A stretch of DNA of 64,000 bases from Pseudomonadales bacterium (GCA_011525295.1 WTGV01000019.1:99558-163557); one strand, 5' to 3'; positions 27,730 through 37,226 are shown, counted from the first letter of the stretch. A program made the numbers and translations. The notes: generated by a model not told the origin, from the letters alone.

Positions 27730-28401
27730 ATGAATCCTTCTCGAAAATTCGATTGGCTACGTATTGGAAAGATTTATACCTTCTCTCCGAACGCAGTATT
27801 TAGAGATATCAAGCCCCCTGATACTCCAATCCTCATACCTCTCTTGTTCGTGTCGATAGCGTCGGCGGCGATTGTTTGGCTCGTTGTACCGATTGTCGTG
27901 ACCCAAATGGGTATCGAGCGAGAAGTTAAAACGGGTTGGTGGTTTCCGCACAAAGTAAGTTTGTTGCAATGGGAGGATTGGGTGCAACATCTGGTGCGAG
28001 TACCGTTCGCTGCTTTTGAAACCCTTCTGGACGTGATCTTGCTGGGTACGTACTTTTTTGTGATCGCGCGTTGTTTTAGTATTGACGACATCAGATGGGA
28101 GCATTGGTTTGGTTTTGCTTGTTGGACACTCGTTCCCATCATCCTGGTCGACGGAGCAGTCATTTTCATTGAGGCATACTCAGGTTCGATGAATCCATCG
28201 CTTACCGTCAGTTTGTTAGTGGTTGGTTTATGCTTTTTACTACCAATTGTCTGGACCACAACACTCACGATTCTTGGATTACGAATATGGACGGGGAACA
28301 GGTGGGGGTATAGCCTTGGATTTGGCCTACTGCCTTACTTCTTGTTCGTGTTGGTTTATACGCCAGAAATTGTCAGATTGTTTATTCAGGCAACTTCTTA
28401 A
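27730..28401 (+). CDS. Yip1-like membrane protein (paralogue 3)
   Basis: A 223-residue protein homologous along its length to the preceding gene: VFRDIKPPDTPILIPLLFV, DIRWEHWFGFACWTLVPIIL and GYSLGFGLLPYFLFVLV. It has five predicted membrane segments and no signal peptide. The stretch between helices 1 and 2 is longer and more charged (EREVKTGWWFPHKVSLLQWED) than in the others. The function is unknown. Confidence 0.72.
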   Translation: MNPSRKFDWLRIGKIYTFSPNAVFRDIKPPDTPILIPLLFVSIASAAIVWLVVPIVVTQMGIEREVKTGWWFPHKVSLLQWEDWVQHLVRVPFAAFETLLDVILLGTYFFVIARCFSIDDIRWEHWFGFACWTLVPIILVDGAVIFIEAYSGSMNPSLTVSLLVVGLCFLLPIVWTTTLTILGLRIWTGNRWGYSLGFGLLPYFLFVLVYTPEIVRLFIQATS

Positions 28402-28510
28402 TTACTGATTTGTAAACCTTCAAGAGAATTTCTTTTCTTGGGTTAGTTGCAAGTTCTCATGCAATCACACACTAGAACTCCGACCTGAACCTCAGTATTT
28501 TCGTTTGAAC

Positions 28511-28541
28511 AAAAAAAGAGCCCCGGCATTACCGGAGCTCT
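28511..28541 (-). terminator. Rho-independent terminator of the ARPP-1-like gene
   Basis: GAGCCCCGG and CCGGAGCTC pair with one mismatch around CATTA (28518-28540). On the minus strand a run of seven T follows directly. It lies about 32 bases past the stop of the minus-strand gene ending at 28573. Confidence 0.85.
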
Positions 28542-28572
28542 GATCTTGTGCTTACTCAGAGTTGCAGAAAAT

Positions 28573-29580
28573 TTAGTGAGTTGCATGTACCTCAGTGGCA
28601 GATAACTCAGGATCTAACGCAAACGCACACAGGTGGAGAACTCGTTTCTCATGCACTAAAGCTCCACCGGTAAGGTGGTCGTCCTTGAATCGGTAGTTCT
28701 CACCTATACACACACCGTCAAATCGCTTAGTCCAAGACGACTTGAGCCTGTTGGTGAACTCTTCAGTAGCCGCTAAGCATTGCTCTTCCGTAGACTTGCT
28801 CGTTGGCTCAACCGCACCCTTGGGACGAGTCATAGCTAAATCAATAGCATCGAGTGCATAGCTTCGGACTAACTTTTGAATCATCCTCTTGTGGGTGGCT
28901 TCGCTAGCAAACAGTTCGAGTCCCGAAACTACGCCATCTATCAAAAACACAGATCCCACTTGATTGGGTATGTGCTTGAAAGACTTGAGATAGTCTTCAG
29001 TTTTCGATTCTGCGGAAACATACATCGCGTCCGACGCAGAAGACGGCGAGTGTGCCTTCATTCGACTTGATTTGAGGTTGATGTCCCGCCACACACCGGA
29101 TTGGTCGCTGCGATACTCGTGGTTGGAGTCGAGACTAGCAGATACTGCTTGATTCTCAAACGCGCGTCCGCGTGCATAGTGCATTCTATTTGCAGCATGA
29201 AACCGTCGCTTCGAGCGACTCTGGTGTTGGTGTCGCCAACGTCCAGCTTCAACGCAGGAGACAGGAATTGTTTGTTTCGTCTTCGGCGTTACGAAAATCG
29301 ATACGTTCAAGATACGGTTTTGCTTTGCACCAAGAAATTCTTCGCCTTCAAACAGCAACGCAAACTTATCGGACTGATTGCGGAAAAGAATGTCATTGAC
29401 ACTTGCACCCCCATCCAACTCTTCGACTTCAAACAGAGAAGCTCCTAGGCCTTCGTCCAGCGTGAAGTAATCTGGGTGGGAATTGTTGAGGTTTAGCAAC
29501 GGAACGATCGCAAGATTGTCGCAAATCGTCGGGTTGCCAATTTGTAATTCGGAGGGAAAAAGGGATATAGTAGTATTCAA
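28573..29580 (-). CDS. ARPP-1 domain protein
   Basis: A 335-residue cytoplasmic protein. The region ASVNDILFRNQSDKFALLFE, then GEEFLGAKQNRILNVSIFV, then IPVSCVEAGRW is the signature block of the ARPP-1 family (proteins found near ADP-ribosylglycohydrolase, rhodanese and phosphatase-type genes). The middle, residues 110-190, is rich in Arg, Ser and His and may be disordered. No ADP-ribosylation gene is adjacent here. The family has no proven reaction. A strong terminator follows. Confidence 0.8.
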   Translation of the reverse strand: MNTTISLFPSELQIGNPTICDNLAIVPLLNLNNSHPDYFTLDEGLGASLFEVEELDGGASVNDILFRNQSDKFALLFEGEEFLGAKQNRILNVSIFVTPKTKQTIPVSCVEAGRWRHQHQSRSKRRFHAANRMHYARGRAFENQAVSASLDSNHEYRSDQSGVWRDINLKSSRMKAHSPSSASDAMYVSAESKTEDYLKSFKHIPNQVGSVFLIDGVVSGLELFASEATHKRMIQKLVRSYALDAIDLAMTRPKGAVEPTSKSTEEQCLAATEEFTNRLKSSWTKRFDGVCIGENYRFKDDHLTGGALVHEKRVLHLCAFALDPELSATEVHATH

Positions 29581-30131
29581 TATAGTATCCTATAAATATT
29601 AACAGTAAAAAGGGGATAGTAAGAATTGAATTAGATTAAGCTAGGTTTCTTTGGCACCTCCTTCGCTAACTTGGAGCGATAGTTTGAAAAAGATTGCGTG
29701 AGTTCGATACGTATACCATTATACCACATTCGACTTTCAAAGATTTTTTCAAGAACTACTGACCTACAGATATCTCGTTAACACCGAGGTTAACAGCATA
29801 CTCGACATTGAAATTTCAGCGTTTTTGATTGTGCGCTTGTCGGCGCGCAGATTTTGATACCTAAATAGTGTGAGAGAACCATCTTTGTAGTTCCTCGTCC
29901 ACTCTTTCTGCAGAGTTGCCATCACTTATTGAATCGGTTGGGAATGAATTCCTGAAGCAACTTTAATCGTCCCCAAATTTCGTAGCTGAAGTCTTGCTAG
30001 TTAAGATTGGAGCATGCGAAATATTCCTATATGAGCCATGAACAATTTTTCGTGAAACATGTTGCCGTTGTACCGTGAATCCGTTGATCACGTTCCTTCG
30101 ACAATAAAAATTCTTTTAGAATTAGTCTGAG
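29581..30131. other. Intergenic region between divergent genes
   Basis: It separates the ARPP-1-like gene from the HExxH lipoprotein pair. The first 60 bases are AT-rich (TATAGTAGTATTCAATATAG) and probably carry the minus-strand promoter. Nothing else is identified. Confidence 0.35.
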
Positions 30132-31247
30132 ATGCGAAAACTTTTGAGTTCTGTATTTGGTGTTTACTCCGCGCGACTATTATTCGCGCTGACTCCTGTA
30201 GCACTGTTGAGTGCGTGTGGTTATGTCCCTGTCTCTACTAGCTATGTCATTCTCTATGACTTACCACCTGCCAAGATTACGCAACACTTGAGAAATTTTG
30301 TCGTGTTAGAAACTTCGAATACAGATTTTGGAGTCGATCCATTGTTAACGATCAGCATTTGTCGAGAGTTTTACCTCTACTATGAGGATGAATTCGATAT
30401 CCTAGTTTTGATGGCTCACAATCCAGATAAACTCTTGGATCAATGGAGAAATGGACTGAGAGCCAAGATGACAGTTGTAAGAAATTCTGAGGTGGGTACA
30501 GGAACAAAAATATTTGACGTTGCAAATGGGTATGGCTCAGAGGAAAAACTCAGAGGAGTCGCACAGTTAATTCACCATGATCAATTATTAGATGGACTCT
30601 TGTTGCACGAAATCATTCATCTGTGGTATGCCAATCGAGAGGTAATCCCTACTACGCGTTTCGGACATTGGGGATTTAGTAGCGTAGGGGGGCAACTTGG
30701 AGGATTCCAGAGAGAGGAACTACGATCCTTAGGCGATGGGAAATACTCAGCAGGAAACTTTTCGCCGCATCTCGCTTTAGTGTCGGTACCTTATAGTCCG
30801 CTGGAAATGTACTTAGCGGGATGGATAGGATCGGATGATGTTCCCGATATTTGGGTAGCAGAGGATGGCTCGTGGTTGATGAGTGAAGTAGCTGAGGACC
30901 AACGCCAACATCAAACTGACGCGAATGGTAATTGGATTTTTACAACTAGTCAGATTTCCACATGGAGCATAGAACAAATCATCGAACAGTTAGGACCTCG
31001 TTCACCAGATTTCGAATCGTCTCAAAAAGAGTTCCGCGTCGCTTTCGTTCTTGTTACCGACGGCCGGATTCCTATTCAAGAGGCAGAATTAGAGGAAATA
31101 GACTCATACATCGAACAGTTCACAAAGAAGGGACCTGTATCAACTTGGTTTAGAGATAGATCAGATGAAAGCTTGTACAACTTTTGGGAAGCGACGAGAG
31201 GTATTGCTACCTTGGACCTGGGTGATCTTCAGTCCTTCAGAAAGTGA
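30132..31247 (+). CDS. HExxH metalloprotease-like lipoprotein, copy 1
   Basis: A 371-residue exported protein with a signal peptide and lipobox (LLSAC) giving a lipid anchor near residue 29. The zinc-binding motif is LLHEIIHLW, followed by FGHWGFSSVGGQLGGF. YSPLEMYLAGWIGSDDVPDIW recalls the SPLExYLxG block of secreted zincin-like proteins. The third zinc ligand could be the His of GHWGF or the Glu of SPLEMYLAG. A periplasmic or surface peptidase is inferred; no named peptidase family can be assigned. Its last bases overlap the GTG of the paralogous next gene, so the two are translated from one mRNA. Confidence 0.7.
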   Translation: MRKLLSSVFGVYSARLLFALTPVALLSACGYVPVSTSYVILYDLPPAKITQHLRNFVVLETSNTDFGVDPLLTISICREFYLYYEDEFDILVLMAHNPDKLLDQWRNGLRAKMTVVRNSEVGTGTKIFDVANGYGSEEKLRGVAQLIHHDQLLDGLLLHEIIHLWYANREVIPTTRFGHWGFSSVGGQLGGFQREELRSLGDGKYSAGNFSPHLALVSVPYSPLEMYLAGWIGSDDVPDIWVAEDGSWLMSEVAEDQRQHQTDANGNWIFTTSQISTWSIEQIIEQLGPRSPDFESSQKEFRVAFVLVTDGRIPIQEAELEEIDSYIEQFTKKGPVSTWFRDRSDESLYNFWEATRGIATLDLGDLQSFRK

Positions 31248-32398
31248 AACAGGAGTTCTGTTTGAGTTCCTATCAGACTTGGAAGTTCAGTTTAATAACA
31301 CTGACTTTGAGACGAATCTTAAAAGGTACGTCGATTAACCGCACTTCACGTTGCGTATTAGTGCTGATCTGCTCAGCTTTGATGAATGGATGCGGCTATG
31401 TCTATTTCCTACCAAGTGCAAAGATCACACAACACTTGGAAAACCTTGTTGTGATGGAGACTTCGAAGACAGATTTTGGTCCGAGTAGGTCGCGAACAAT
31501 CAGTATCTGTCGAGAGTTCTATCGACACTATGAAGACGAATTTGATGTATTAGTTCTGGTTGCTCACAACCCCGAGTATATCGTGGATCTCTGGGGAGAT
31601 GGTTACTCCGGCAGAATGAAAGTTGTCCGAAACGCGGTAGCAGGCATAGGCGTAGAAATACTTGACATAGGGGAAGTGTTCGGATCAGAGCATAGACTCA
31701 AGGGAGTCGTACGTTTAATACACCCTGATCACATTCACAACGGAACTTTACTACACGAAATCATGCATCTCTGGAAATCTGATCTCGAGGTTATTCCATC
31801 TACTGAGCACGGACATTGGGGGTTCAGTAGCGTAGGCGGACAACTTGGAGGTTTTCAGCTAGATGAATTGAGATCTTTAGGTGACAGAAAATACACTGCT
31901 GGGAACTTTGCGCCGCAACGAGCAAAGGAGTCAGTACCCTACAGCCCATTGGAGATGTATTTAGCAGGGTTTATACCTTCGAGTGAAGTGCCCGACATTT
32001 GGGTAGCGGAGGATGGTTCGTGGTTGATGAGCAAATGGATTAAAGGACGCCGTCACGTGCAGCAGGACGCGGCAGGCAATCGAATTTTTAGAGCTCGTAA
32101 GATTTCGACGTGGAGCATTGAGCAAATAGTCGAAAAAATTGGCCCACGTTTCCCCAATTTTGAACACTCTCAGAAGGAGTTCCGCGTCGCCTTTGTATTT
32201 GTTACGGACGGCCGCGTTCCTGTTGAAGAGGCAGAGTTAGCGAGTACAAAATTCTACATCCAACAATTCACCAAGAAGGGGCCAATATCACCTTGGTTTA
32301 AGGGCGTATTAGAAGTTGATAGTCTATACAACTTTTGGGGAGCAACACGAGGTATCGCTACTATGGAAACAGGCGATTTACAGTCTTTTCGGCGCTAG
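31244..32398 (+). CDS. HExxH metalloprotease-like lipoprotein, copy 2
   Basis: A 384-residue paralogue of the preceding gene, overlapping it by GTGA (translational coupling). The zinc motif LLHEIMHLWK and the blocks GHWGFSSVGGQLGGF, YSPLEMYLAGFIPSSEVPDIW and SQKEFRVAFVFVTDGRVPVEE are all kept. The lipobox is SALMNGC, but an N-terminal extension of about 30 residues precedes a normal signal peptide. A TTG at about 31307 (giving MRRILKGTS) would fit better as the start. Tandem duplication within one operon is evident. Confidence 0.7.
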   Translation: MKQEFCLSSYQTWKFSLITLTLRRILKGTSINRTSRCVLVLICSALMNGCGYVYFLPSAKITQHLENLVVMETSKTDFGPSRSRTISICREFYRHYEDEFDVLVLVAHNPEYIVDLWGDGYSGRMKVVRNAVAGIGVEILDIGEVFGSEHRLKGVVRLIHPDHIHNGTLLHEIMHLWKSDLEVIPSTEHGHWGFSSVGGQLGGFQLDELRSLGDRKYTAGNFAPQRAKESVPYSPLEMYLAGFIPSSEVPDIWVAEDGSWLMSKWIKGRRHVQQDAAGNRIFRARKISTWSIEQIVEKIGPRFPNFEHSQKEFRVAFVFVTDGRVPVEEAELASTKFYIQQFTKKGPISPWFKGVLEVDSLYNFWGATRGIATMETGDLQSFRR

Positions 32399-32567
32399 GC
32401 TATCTGTACTGGAACAAGACTGCTCACAAAAATTAGCTCTAAAACTCGATCAGTCGGATGGTCGAGAATCGGTGAGTTGTTTATCACTCCAACAATGTGG
32501 TTGTTAGTCGCCCAACACCGTTTACCAAATAGCGAACTAGCGATCCCACAACTCTCTGTCGTCGCAG

Positions 32568-33014
32568 TCAGATACCCCCCGCCACTCCAACAGCGGCTGC
32601 TCCAGCGCCAATGATGGCAGCGTTTTGCTGAACAACTTGAAGTATAGAGTCACGGGTCAGAGGTATCTGTTTCTCCAAGCTTCTTTTCTTCAATTTCTCG
32701 TACACTTTATCCGATATCTGATTATGAACCCGGTGCATCTGCTTTAATTCTCGACTCGAGACTATTTGTGGTCCCGATGAAACCTCTTCTTTCCGCCACC
32801 ATCGTTTCCGCGGATTGGACTTCACAATCAATCGCTCCGTGTCCATCATTAGGTGGCTAGCAAGAACATGAACCTCGAGTATTCTCGAATGCAACTTGAC
32901 CGTCGATTGAATTGCCTTTGTTTGATCCTTCCTGATCAATTCTTCCCATTCTATTTTTGATTCGGAGAGTGCATTGGTTGCGTTCGCCAAGTGCGTTTGA
33001 AGATTGTCGATCAT
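32568..33014 (-). CDS. Hypothetical helical protein with Gly/Ala-rich C-terminus
   Basis: A 148-residue protein, mostly alpha-helical (MIDNLQTHLANATNALSESK at the start), with a basic Trp-containing patch PRKRWWRKEE and a short hydrophobic Gly/Ala tail AAIIGAGAAAVGVAGGI that could insert in a membrane. No family is recognised. The next minus-strand frames upstream are very small. Confidence 0.55.
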   Translation of the reverse strand: MIDNLQTHLANATNALSESKIEWEELIRKDQTKAIQSTVKLHSRILEVHVLASHLMMDTERLIVKSNPRKRWWRKEEVSSGPQIVSSRELKQMHRVHNQISDKVYEKLKKRSLEKQIPLTRDSILQVVQQNAAIIGAGAAAVGVAGGI

Positions 33015-33053
33015 ACCGTTCCTCAGTTGAACATTTCCTTAAATATTTGTCTA

Positions 33054-33245
33054 TTACGCGTAGATTACATGCGCCGTGTTCAATTTAGGAAGTGCAAGTC
33101 CGGTAACAACACAGTTAGAGAAGTTGCTCTTCCAACCCTCAGCGTCTAGGTTCAGCCTGCAAAGAAGTTGTAATATATCATCAATCCGAACAACGGTAAC
33201 AAAATTGTCGCCGCTAAGACTGACAGGATTCCGGCTCAGACCCAA
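33054..33245 (-). CDS. Possible small protein downstream of the 39-residue gene
   Basis: A 63-codon frame from a TTG whose start overlaps the end of the small gene at 33236. The product (GDNFVTVVRIDDILQLLCRL) has an amphipathic, protein-like composition, but the start codon is weak and no homologue is recognised. Confidence 0.28.
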   Translation of the reverse strand: MGLSRNPVSLSGDNFVTVVRIDDILQLLCRLNLDAEGWKSNFSNCVVTGLALPKLNTAHVIYA

Positions 33246-33355
33246 GGATTTTCCGCTGTTTGATCCATCTCAGTGAAGAATTGACGGAATTTCATGTAGG
33301 CACTCAGGAATTGCTTCATGGACTCGTTTTGATCGATATCTTTGTCTGTCGCCAC
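33236..33355 (-). CDS. Small 39-residue protein
   Basis: A short minus-strand frame from a GTG with a good AGGAG ribosome binding site 8 bases upstream. The product is helical and rich in Phe, Met, Lys and Asp (MKQFLSAYMKFRQFFTEMDQ, ending ENPWV). Strong translation signals make it more credible than most short frames. The function is unknown. Confidence 0.45.
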   Translation of the reverse strand: MATDKDIDQNESMKQFLSAYMKFRQFFTEMDQTAENPWV

Positions 33356-33631
33356 GCGGAAGGCTCCTAATTGCTGAACTTACTAAATGTTCTTGATTCT
33401 ATCGGGATGCTGTGTTCATTTACCCTACAGGAAATTTTGGACGATTCTTACTGACACCCTTACAATCCATTATAAGCGGTGGTAACGGTTCGTTTGGATA
33501 ACCATTTTCAGTAAATTTGGTTTGAGATACGGAACTGACTTGAAGATAAAGAGCCTCATTCCTTAACGATAAAATGAATCGAATCAACAATTTAATCTCT
33601 CAAGCGACGCTCAATTAAAAGAAGACCACTC

Positions 33632-33973
33632 GTGAACATAGACGTTAATGACGCTCCTTTAAATGTCGATCTACTCTACAAATATCTGCTTAACACTGAG
33701 CTCTTTCCCGTCGGCTACACTGGCGGGATCGAAACGTACTTAGAAGAGATAGAGCGAGAACACGAGCGTCGCGGCGGGGTGCCAGCGACAGAACTAAACC
33801 CGCTTCAAGCACTTGCGAGCTGTATGAAGTTGTTGAGAAATCGAGGCTTCTTCAAACTACGACGTCGAAACTTGTGGGAACGAATCGAATTCACCCAGAG
33901 CAACAGGGAGGAGGATCAAGATGAAGCCGCGGCCTTAGCCGCAGCTTCGATCATCCCCTTGATTTCTTCATAA
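33632..33973 (+). CDS. Hypothetical protein
   Basis: A 113-residue soluble protein from a GTG. The middle is charged and helical (ETYLEEIEREHERRGG), followed by a basic segment (FFKLRRRNLWERIEF) and an Ala-rich acidic C-terminus (EDQDEAAALAAASIIPLISS). No family or operon partner is evident. Confidence 0.5.
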   Translation: MNIDVNDAPLNVDLLYKYLLNTELFPVGYTGGIETYLEEIEREHERRGGVPATELNPLQALASCMKLLRNRGFFKLRRRNLWERIEFTQSNREEDQDEAAALAAASIIPLISS

Positions 33974-34171
33974 TCGGTACAACGGCCGTTTAACGGGATT
34001 CTTTGCCTAGTGCCTACGTCTATTAATTGAGCTTAGTAAATAAAGAATTTAGAGTCCACCACCTTTAAACGCCACAAATACTCTATACTACTAAGTAACT
34101 AGAGGAAACGCGCACGAAAAATTTGTGCAGTGAATGAGACGTGCGCGAGAAAAGAAGTTTGAGGAGGAAAA

Positions 34172-34576
34172 ATGAACTCAACAAAACTATTGGTCCTTTC
34201 GGTCTTTGCAATGGTTTTCGTCATTTCGGCAGGAGCACACCCTGGTCCTGAACGACATCCAATCGAACAAGAACTGTTTGATTTGGAGGCAGAACTCAAA
34301 GCAGAAATCAGCGAATTGGAACGTCGGTTGAATGCTCGCCTTGATAGTCTTAGTGCGCCTGACGAAGATGCAATCGCCGTCGTCGTAGCAAGTACGGTGA
34401 ATGAGGCTCTTGTGGGAATAACTCAGTCATCCGATGAATTGCAAAATCAAGTGGAAGAACTTGTCTCGAACAATCGGCAGCTTATGTACTACGGCTTAGG
34501 TGCGGCGGTGGTCCTATTTGCAGGGTTGATCGGCATGTTCGCGTACTTCCACGTCAAGCAGAAAGCGTTGAAGTAA
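34172..34576 (+). CDS. Exported coiled-coil protein with C-terminal membrane anchor
   Basis: A 134-residue protein. It has a strong GAGGAGG ribosome binding site, a signal peptide (LLVLSVFAMVFVISAGAHPG), then a coiled coil (LFDLEAELKAEISELERRLN), a linker, a second helical stretch and a C-terminal membrane helix (YYGLGAAVVLFAGLIGMFAY) with a basic end (KQKALK). The topology suggests a periplasmic coiled coil tethered to the inner membrane. The function is unknown. Confidence 0.65.
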   Translation: MNSTKLLVLSVFAMVFVISAGAHPGPERHPIEQELFDLEAELKAEISELERRLNARLDSLSAPDEDAIAVVVASTVNEALVGITQSSDELQNQVEELVSNNRQLMYYGLGAAVVLFAGLIGMFAYFHVKQKALK

Positions 34577-34731
34577 AAGACTTCAAGTAATACGCCGCAC
34601 AAGTGATTCGCGTTGTACTGAGTAGTATGACGTATTGGTATCGTTTTTGCGCGATTTACGGACTGATTGTCTCTTTAATTAATACCTCCTAGTTACCCAA
34701 AGACTGTCCTCCTAATGTCAGAATTGCAATT

Positions 34732-36210
34732 TTGAGCAACTTGCCTACTCTATCAAAATCTCGCTTTATCTCGGGATCTCAATGCCATTTACGTCTTTGG
34801 AACGACTTTCACGCCCGAGATCTCGCGGCCGATCCCAGCGCCTCGCTTCAAGCAATCTTCGATACCGGGCATGAAGTTGGAGAATTGGCTTGCAAACGGT
34901 ATCCAGACGGCCATTTTGTTGCTCAAAACCATTTACAAATTACCGAAGCACTAGTAGAGACTCGTCAAGTCCTCGAACAGGGTACTGCACCCGCGTTGTT
35001 TGAGGCAGCCTTTGAGCATCAAGGCTTACTAACACGCGCTGACATAATCGAAAGACTCGCGAGTGGTGGGTGGCGATTGATTGAAGTTAAGTCCACTATG
35101 AGTCTGAAGGATGTCTTTGTTCTTGATGTGGCGTTTCAACTGTCGGTACTTCGCGGAGCTGGATTGGACGTTCGGGATGCAGCAGTAATGACTTTGGAAC
35201 GGTCGTACGTTTACGACGGAATAGAGCTAGACCTAAAAAGTCTGTTTAAGCTACACTTTGTTCTAGAACAGTGTGAAAATTTACTTGATACAGTTAGGGG
35301 GAACGCTCGCGAGATGCAAGATCTCGTTTCGGCTAAGGAACCACCCAACGTTCAGATTGGCGACCATTGCTTTACTCCCTACGACTGTCCTTACTATGAG
35401 CACTGCTCCCGAGAAGATGTTTTTCCAGACCATGGTATAGACGAACTTCCATCGCTACGTAGTGCTCGCCGCGCGCAACTGAACGAGGCTGGCATCGAAG
35501 AAATTCGGGATATTCCGGACGACTTTCCTCTTACAAACTTACAGCGTATCGTACATCAGACTGTTCTGGATCAACAATCTGTGGTCCATGGGGACATTTC
35601 AGCGATGCTTGCTGAGATTAATTCTCCAGTTCGCTACTTAGACTTCGAAACTTTCGCACCTCCGATCCCTCGTTTTGTCGGCACTAGCCCATACGACGCT
35701 ATTCCTTTTCTATTCTCCGTTCACACCGAACTCGAACGTGATGCGGTAACACATGCAGATTACTTGCACGAGCACGACGACGATCCGCGCCCCCATATCG
35801 TCGCACAACTAATTGAAGCAGTCGGAGATGAGGGATCGATTTGTACTTACTCGAACTACGAACGAACGGTTCTGAACTCTTTGGCTAAAGCTGTACCTGA
35901 GCGGGCGGAAGAAATCGCATCAATCTCATCTCGATTGTTTGATTTACATCGAGTCGTGAAGAGCACGGTCTATCACTCAGAATTTCGTGGGTCGTTCTCG
36001 ATCAAGAGTGTTTTACCTGTTTTGGTGCCAGGCATGGGCTACGACGACCTCGAGATCTCTGATGGGCAAACGGCGTCTGTCCACTATGTGCAAGCACTCA
36101 ACAGCAGCGACAGTCGAGACCGAAAACAGATTTTCGAGAATCTCCGCGCGTACTGTGAACGTGACACGCTAGCTATGGTGCGTTTGCACGACGCACTCCA
36201 AAGGCTCTAG
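34732..36210 (+). CDS. DUF2779-type protein with PD-(D/E)XK nuclease and RNase H-like domains
   Basis: A 492-residue protein from a TTG; the upstream ATG at 34714 runs into a stop. The N-terminal half has PD-(D/E)XK nuclease features: Asp104 in TRADIIERL, Glu118 and Lys120 in LIEVKST. It also has Cys18 and a later CxxxxxCPYYEHC cluster, which together could hold an iron-sulfur cluster as in Cas4/AddB-like nucleases. The C-terminal half starts with YLDFETF, an Asp-x-Glu motif typical of DnaQ/RNase H-fold exonucleases, and matches the DUF2779 region. A DNA or RNA processing role is likely. No CRISPR array or recombination genes are adjacent. Confidence 0.78.
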   Translation: MSNLPTLSKSRFISGSQCHLRLWNDFHARDLAADPSASLQAIFDTGHEVGELACKRYPDGHFVAQNHLQITEALVETRQVLEQGTAPALFEAAFEHQGLLTRADIIERLASGGWRLIEVKSTMSLKDVFVLDVAFQLSVLRGAGLDVRDAAVMTLERSYVYDGIELDLKSLFKLHFVLEQCENLLDTVRGNAREMQDLVSAKEPPNVQIGDHCFTPYDCPYYEHCSREDVFPDHGIDELPSLRSARRAQLNEAGIEEIRDIPDDFPLTNLQRIVHQTVLDQQSVVHGDISAMLAEINSPVRYLDFETFAPPIPRFVGTSPYDAIPFLFSVHTELERDAVTHADYLHEHDDDPRPHIVAQLIEAVGDEGSICTYSNYERTVLNSLAKAVPERAEEIASISSRLFDLHRVVKSTVYHSEFRGSFSIKSVLPVLVPGMGYDDLEISDGQTASVHYVQALNSSDSRDRKQIFENLRAYCERDTLAMVRLHDALQRL

Positions 36211-36309
36211 CCGGAAGTTCGGTTCTTTCCGAATCTAATTTGGTGTCAACTAAGTCTCGCGCGCCCCTAAACCGTTCGGACGAGAATCGACGAGCTCGAC
36301 TACTAAGCC

Positions 36310-36861
36310 TTAAATATAGGGGTATCCTAGTAAGTCGACCGAACCGTCGGAGCCATCCCATTCCGATGGATGTGGTATGAATGCAACAAACAAACGACCG
36401 GTTTGGTGCTCTGCAATTCCTAATACTTGCTCTGTAAGCCAAGTGAGATTTGTTGTACTCGACCAGGATTGTCTGACCACAAACAGTTTGTCGCTATCCA
36501 CGGCACCCGCACGTAGTTTGTTTAAATCGTGCATGACCTCACTTCCGCTGTCAGACAATTCGACTTCGATCTGCCACAACACACTTACGACTCTGTCAAT
36601 CTCCGCTTCGTTGACTGGACCCGAAATTTCTTCCACCTGACAAATAGATATGTCATGTAGGAACTCGCGAGGATTCCCTCTAGACGCGACGCGAACGATG
36701 AGGTCATCCTTTGAGTAATAGTCCCTAAATTTGTTTGTGAGACATTCGACAAATTTGGCACTCTTTGACTTATTGTCTAGTTCATCGTTGGTACCCTGAA
36801 TCGCTTGTCCTAGAGCGTCTTCGAGGAGTCTTCTTAGTTCATCTCTGCCGATTTTTCGCAT
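36310..36861 (-). CDS. Hypothetical protein, possibly nuclease-fold
   Basis: A 183-residue soluble protein. The pattern FLHDISI, then LWQIEVELS, then VMHDLNKLRAGAVDSDKLFV has an Asp followed by Glu-x-Glu. It resembles hypothetical proteins built on the PD-(D/E)XK scaffold. That reading is an inference, and no defence or restriction partner is adjacent. It lies convergent to the DUF2779 gene. Confidence 0.5.
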   Translation of the reverse strand: MRKIGRDELRRLLEDALGQAIQGTNDELDNKSKSAKFVECLTNKFRDYYSKDDLIVRVASRGNPREFLHDISICQVEEISGPVNEAEIDRVVSVLWQIEVELSDSGSEVMHDLNKLRAGAVDSDKLFVVRQSWSSTTNLTWLTEQVLGIAEHQTGRLFVAFIPHPSEWDGSDGSVDLLGYPYI

Positions 36862-37226
36862 ATGAAGTTGTCCTTAGGTTGTGGATAGCTTATTTTAATA
36901 TTTGGGTTCCATGATGAACCTGACACCTCTTAATTAAATCCCAATTCGCATGAAAAATTCCTGTCTGACACAAACTGAAACTACGCTGCACCTCTGCGGA
37001 ACGCAACTCGGATTGTGCGAGTAACGTGAACTAGATTTGAAACTTAAACTCAAACTAACTTGAACTTCGAAAAAACTACAGACTGATTTCGAACGGTACT
37101 ATGACCTATAAGACATCAGCAGTATGTCGAACGTTTCCCTCTATACTTAATCGTGAGGGACATATGAGTTCAAAATGACTCAACTAGAATTTGCGACCTT
37201 ATTTCCATGCAAAAATTGAAACTCAC
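36862..37226. other. Intergenic region between divergent genes
   Basis: No gene of meaningful length. It contains direct AACTTGAACT/GAAACTTAAACTC-like short repeats around 37030-37070 that look like simple sequence drift. Promoters for both flanks are expected here. Confidence 0.3.
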
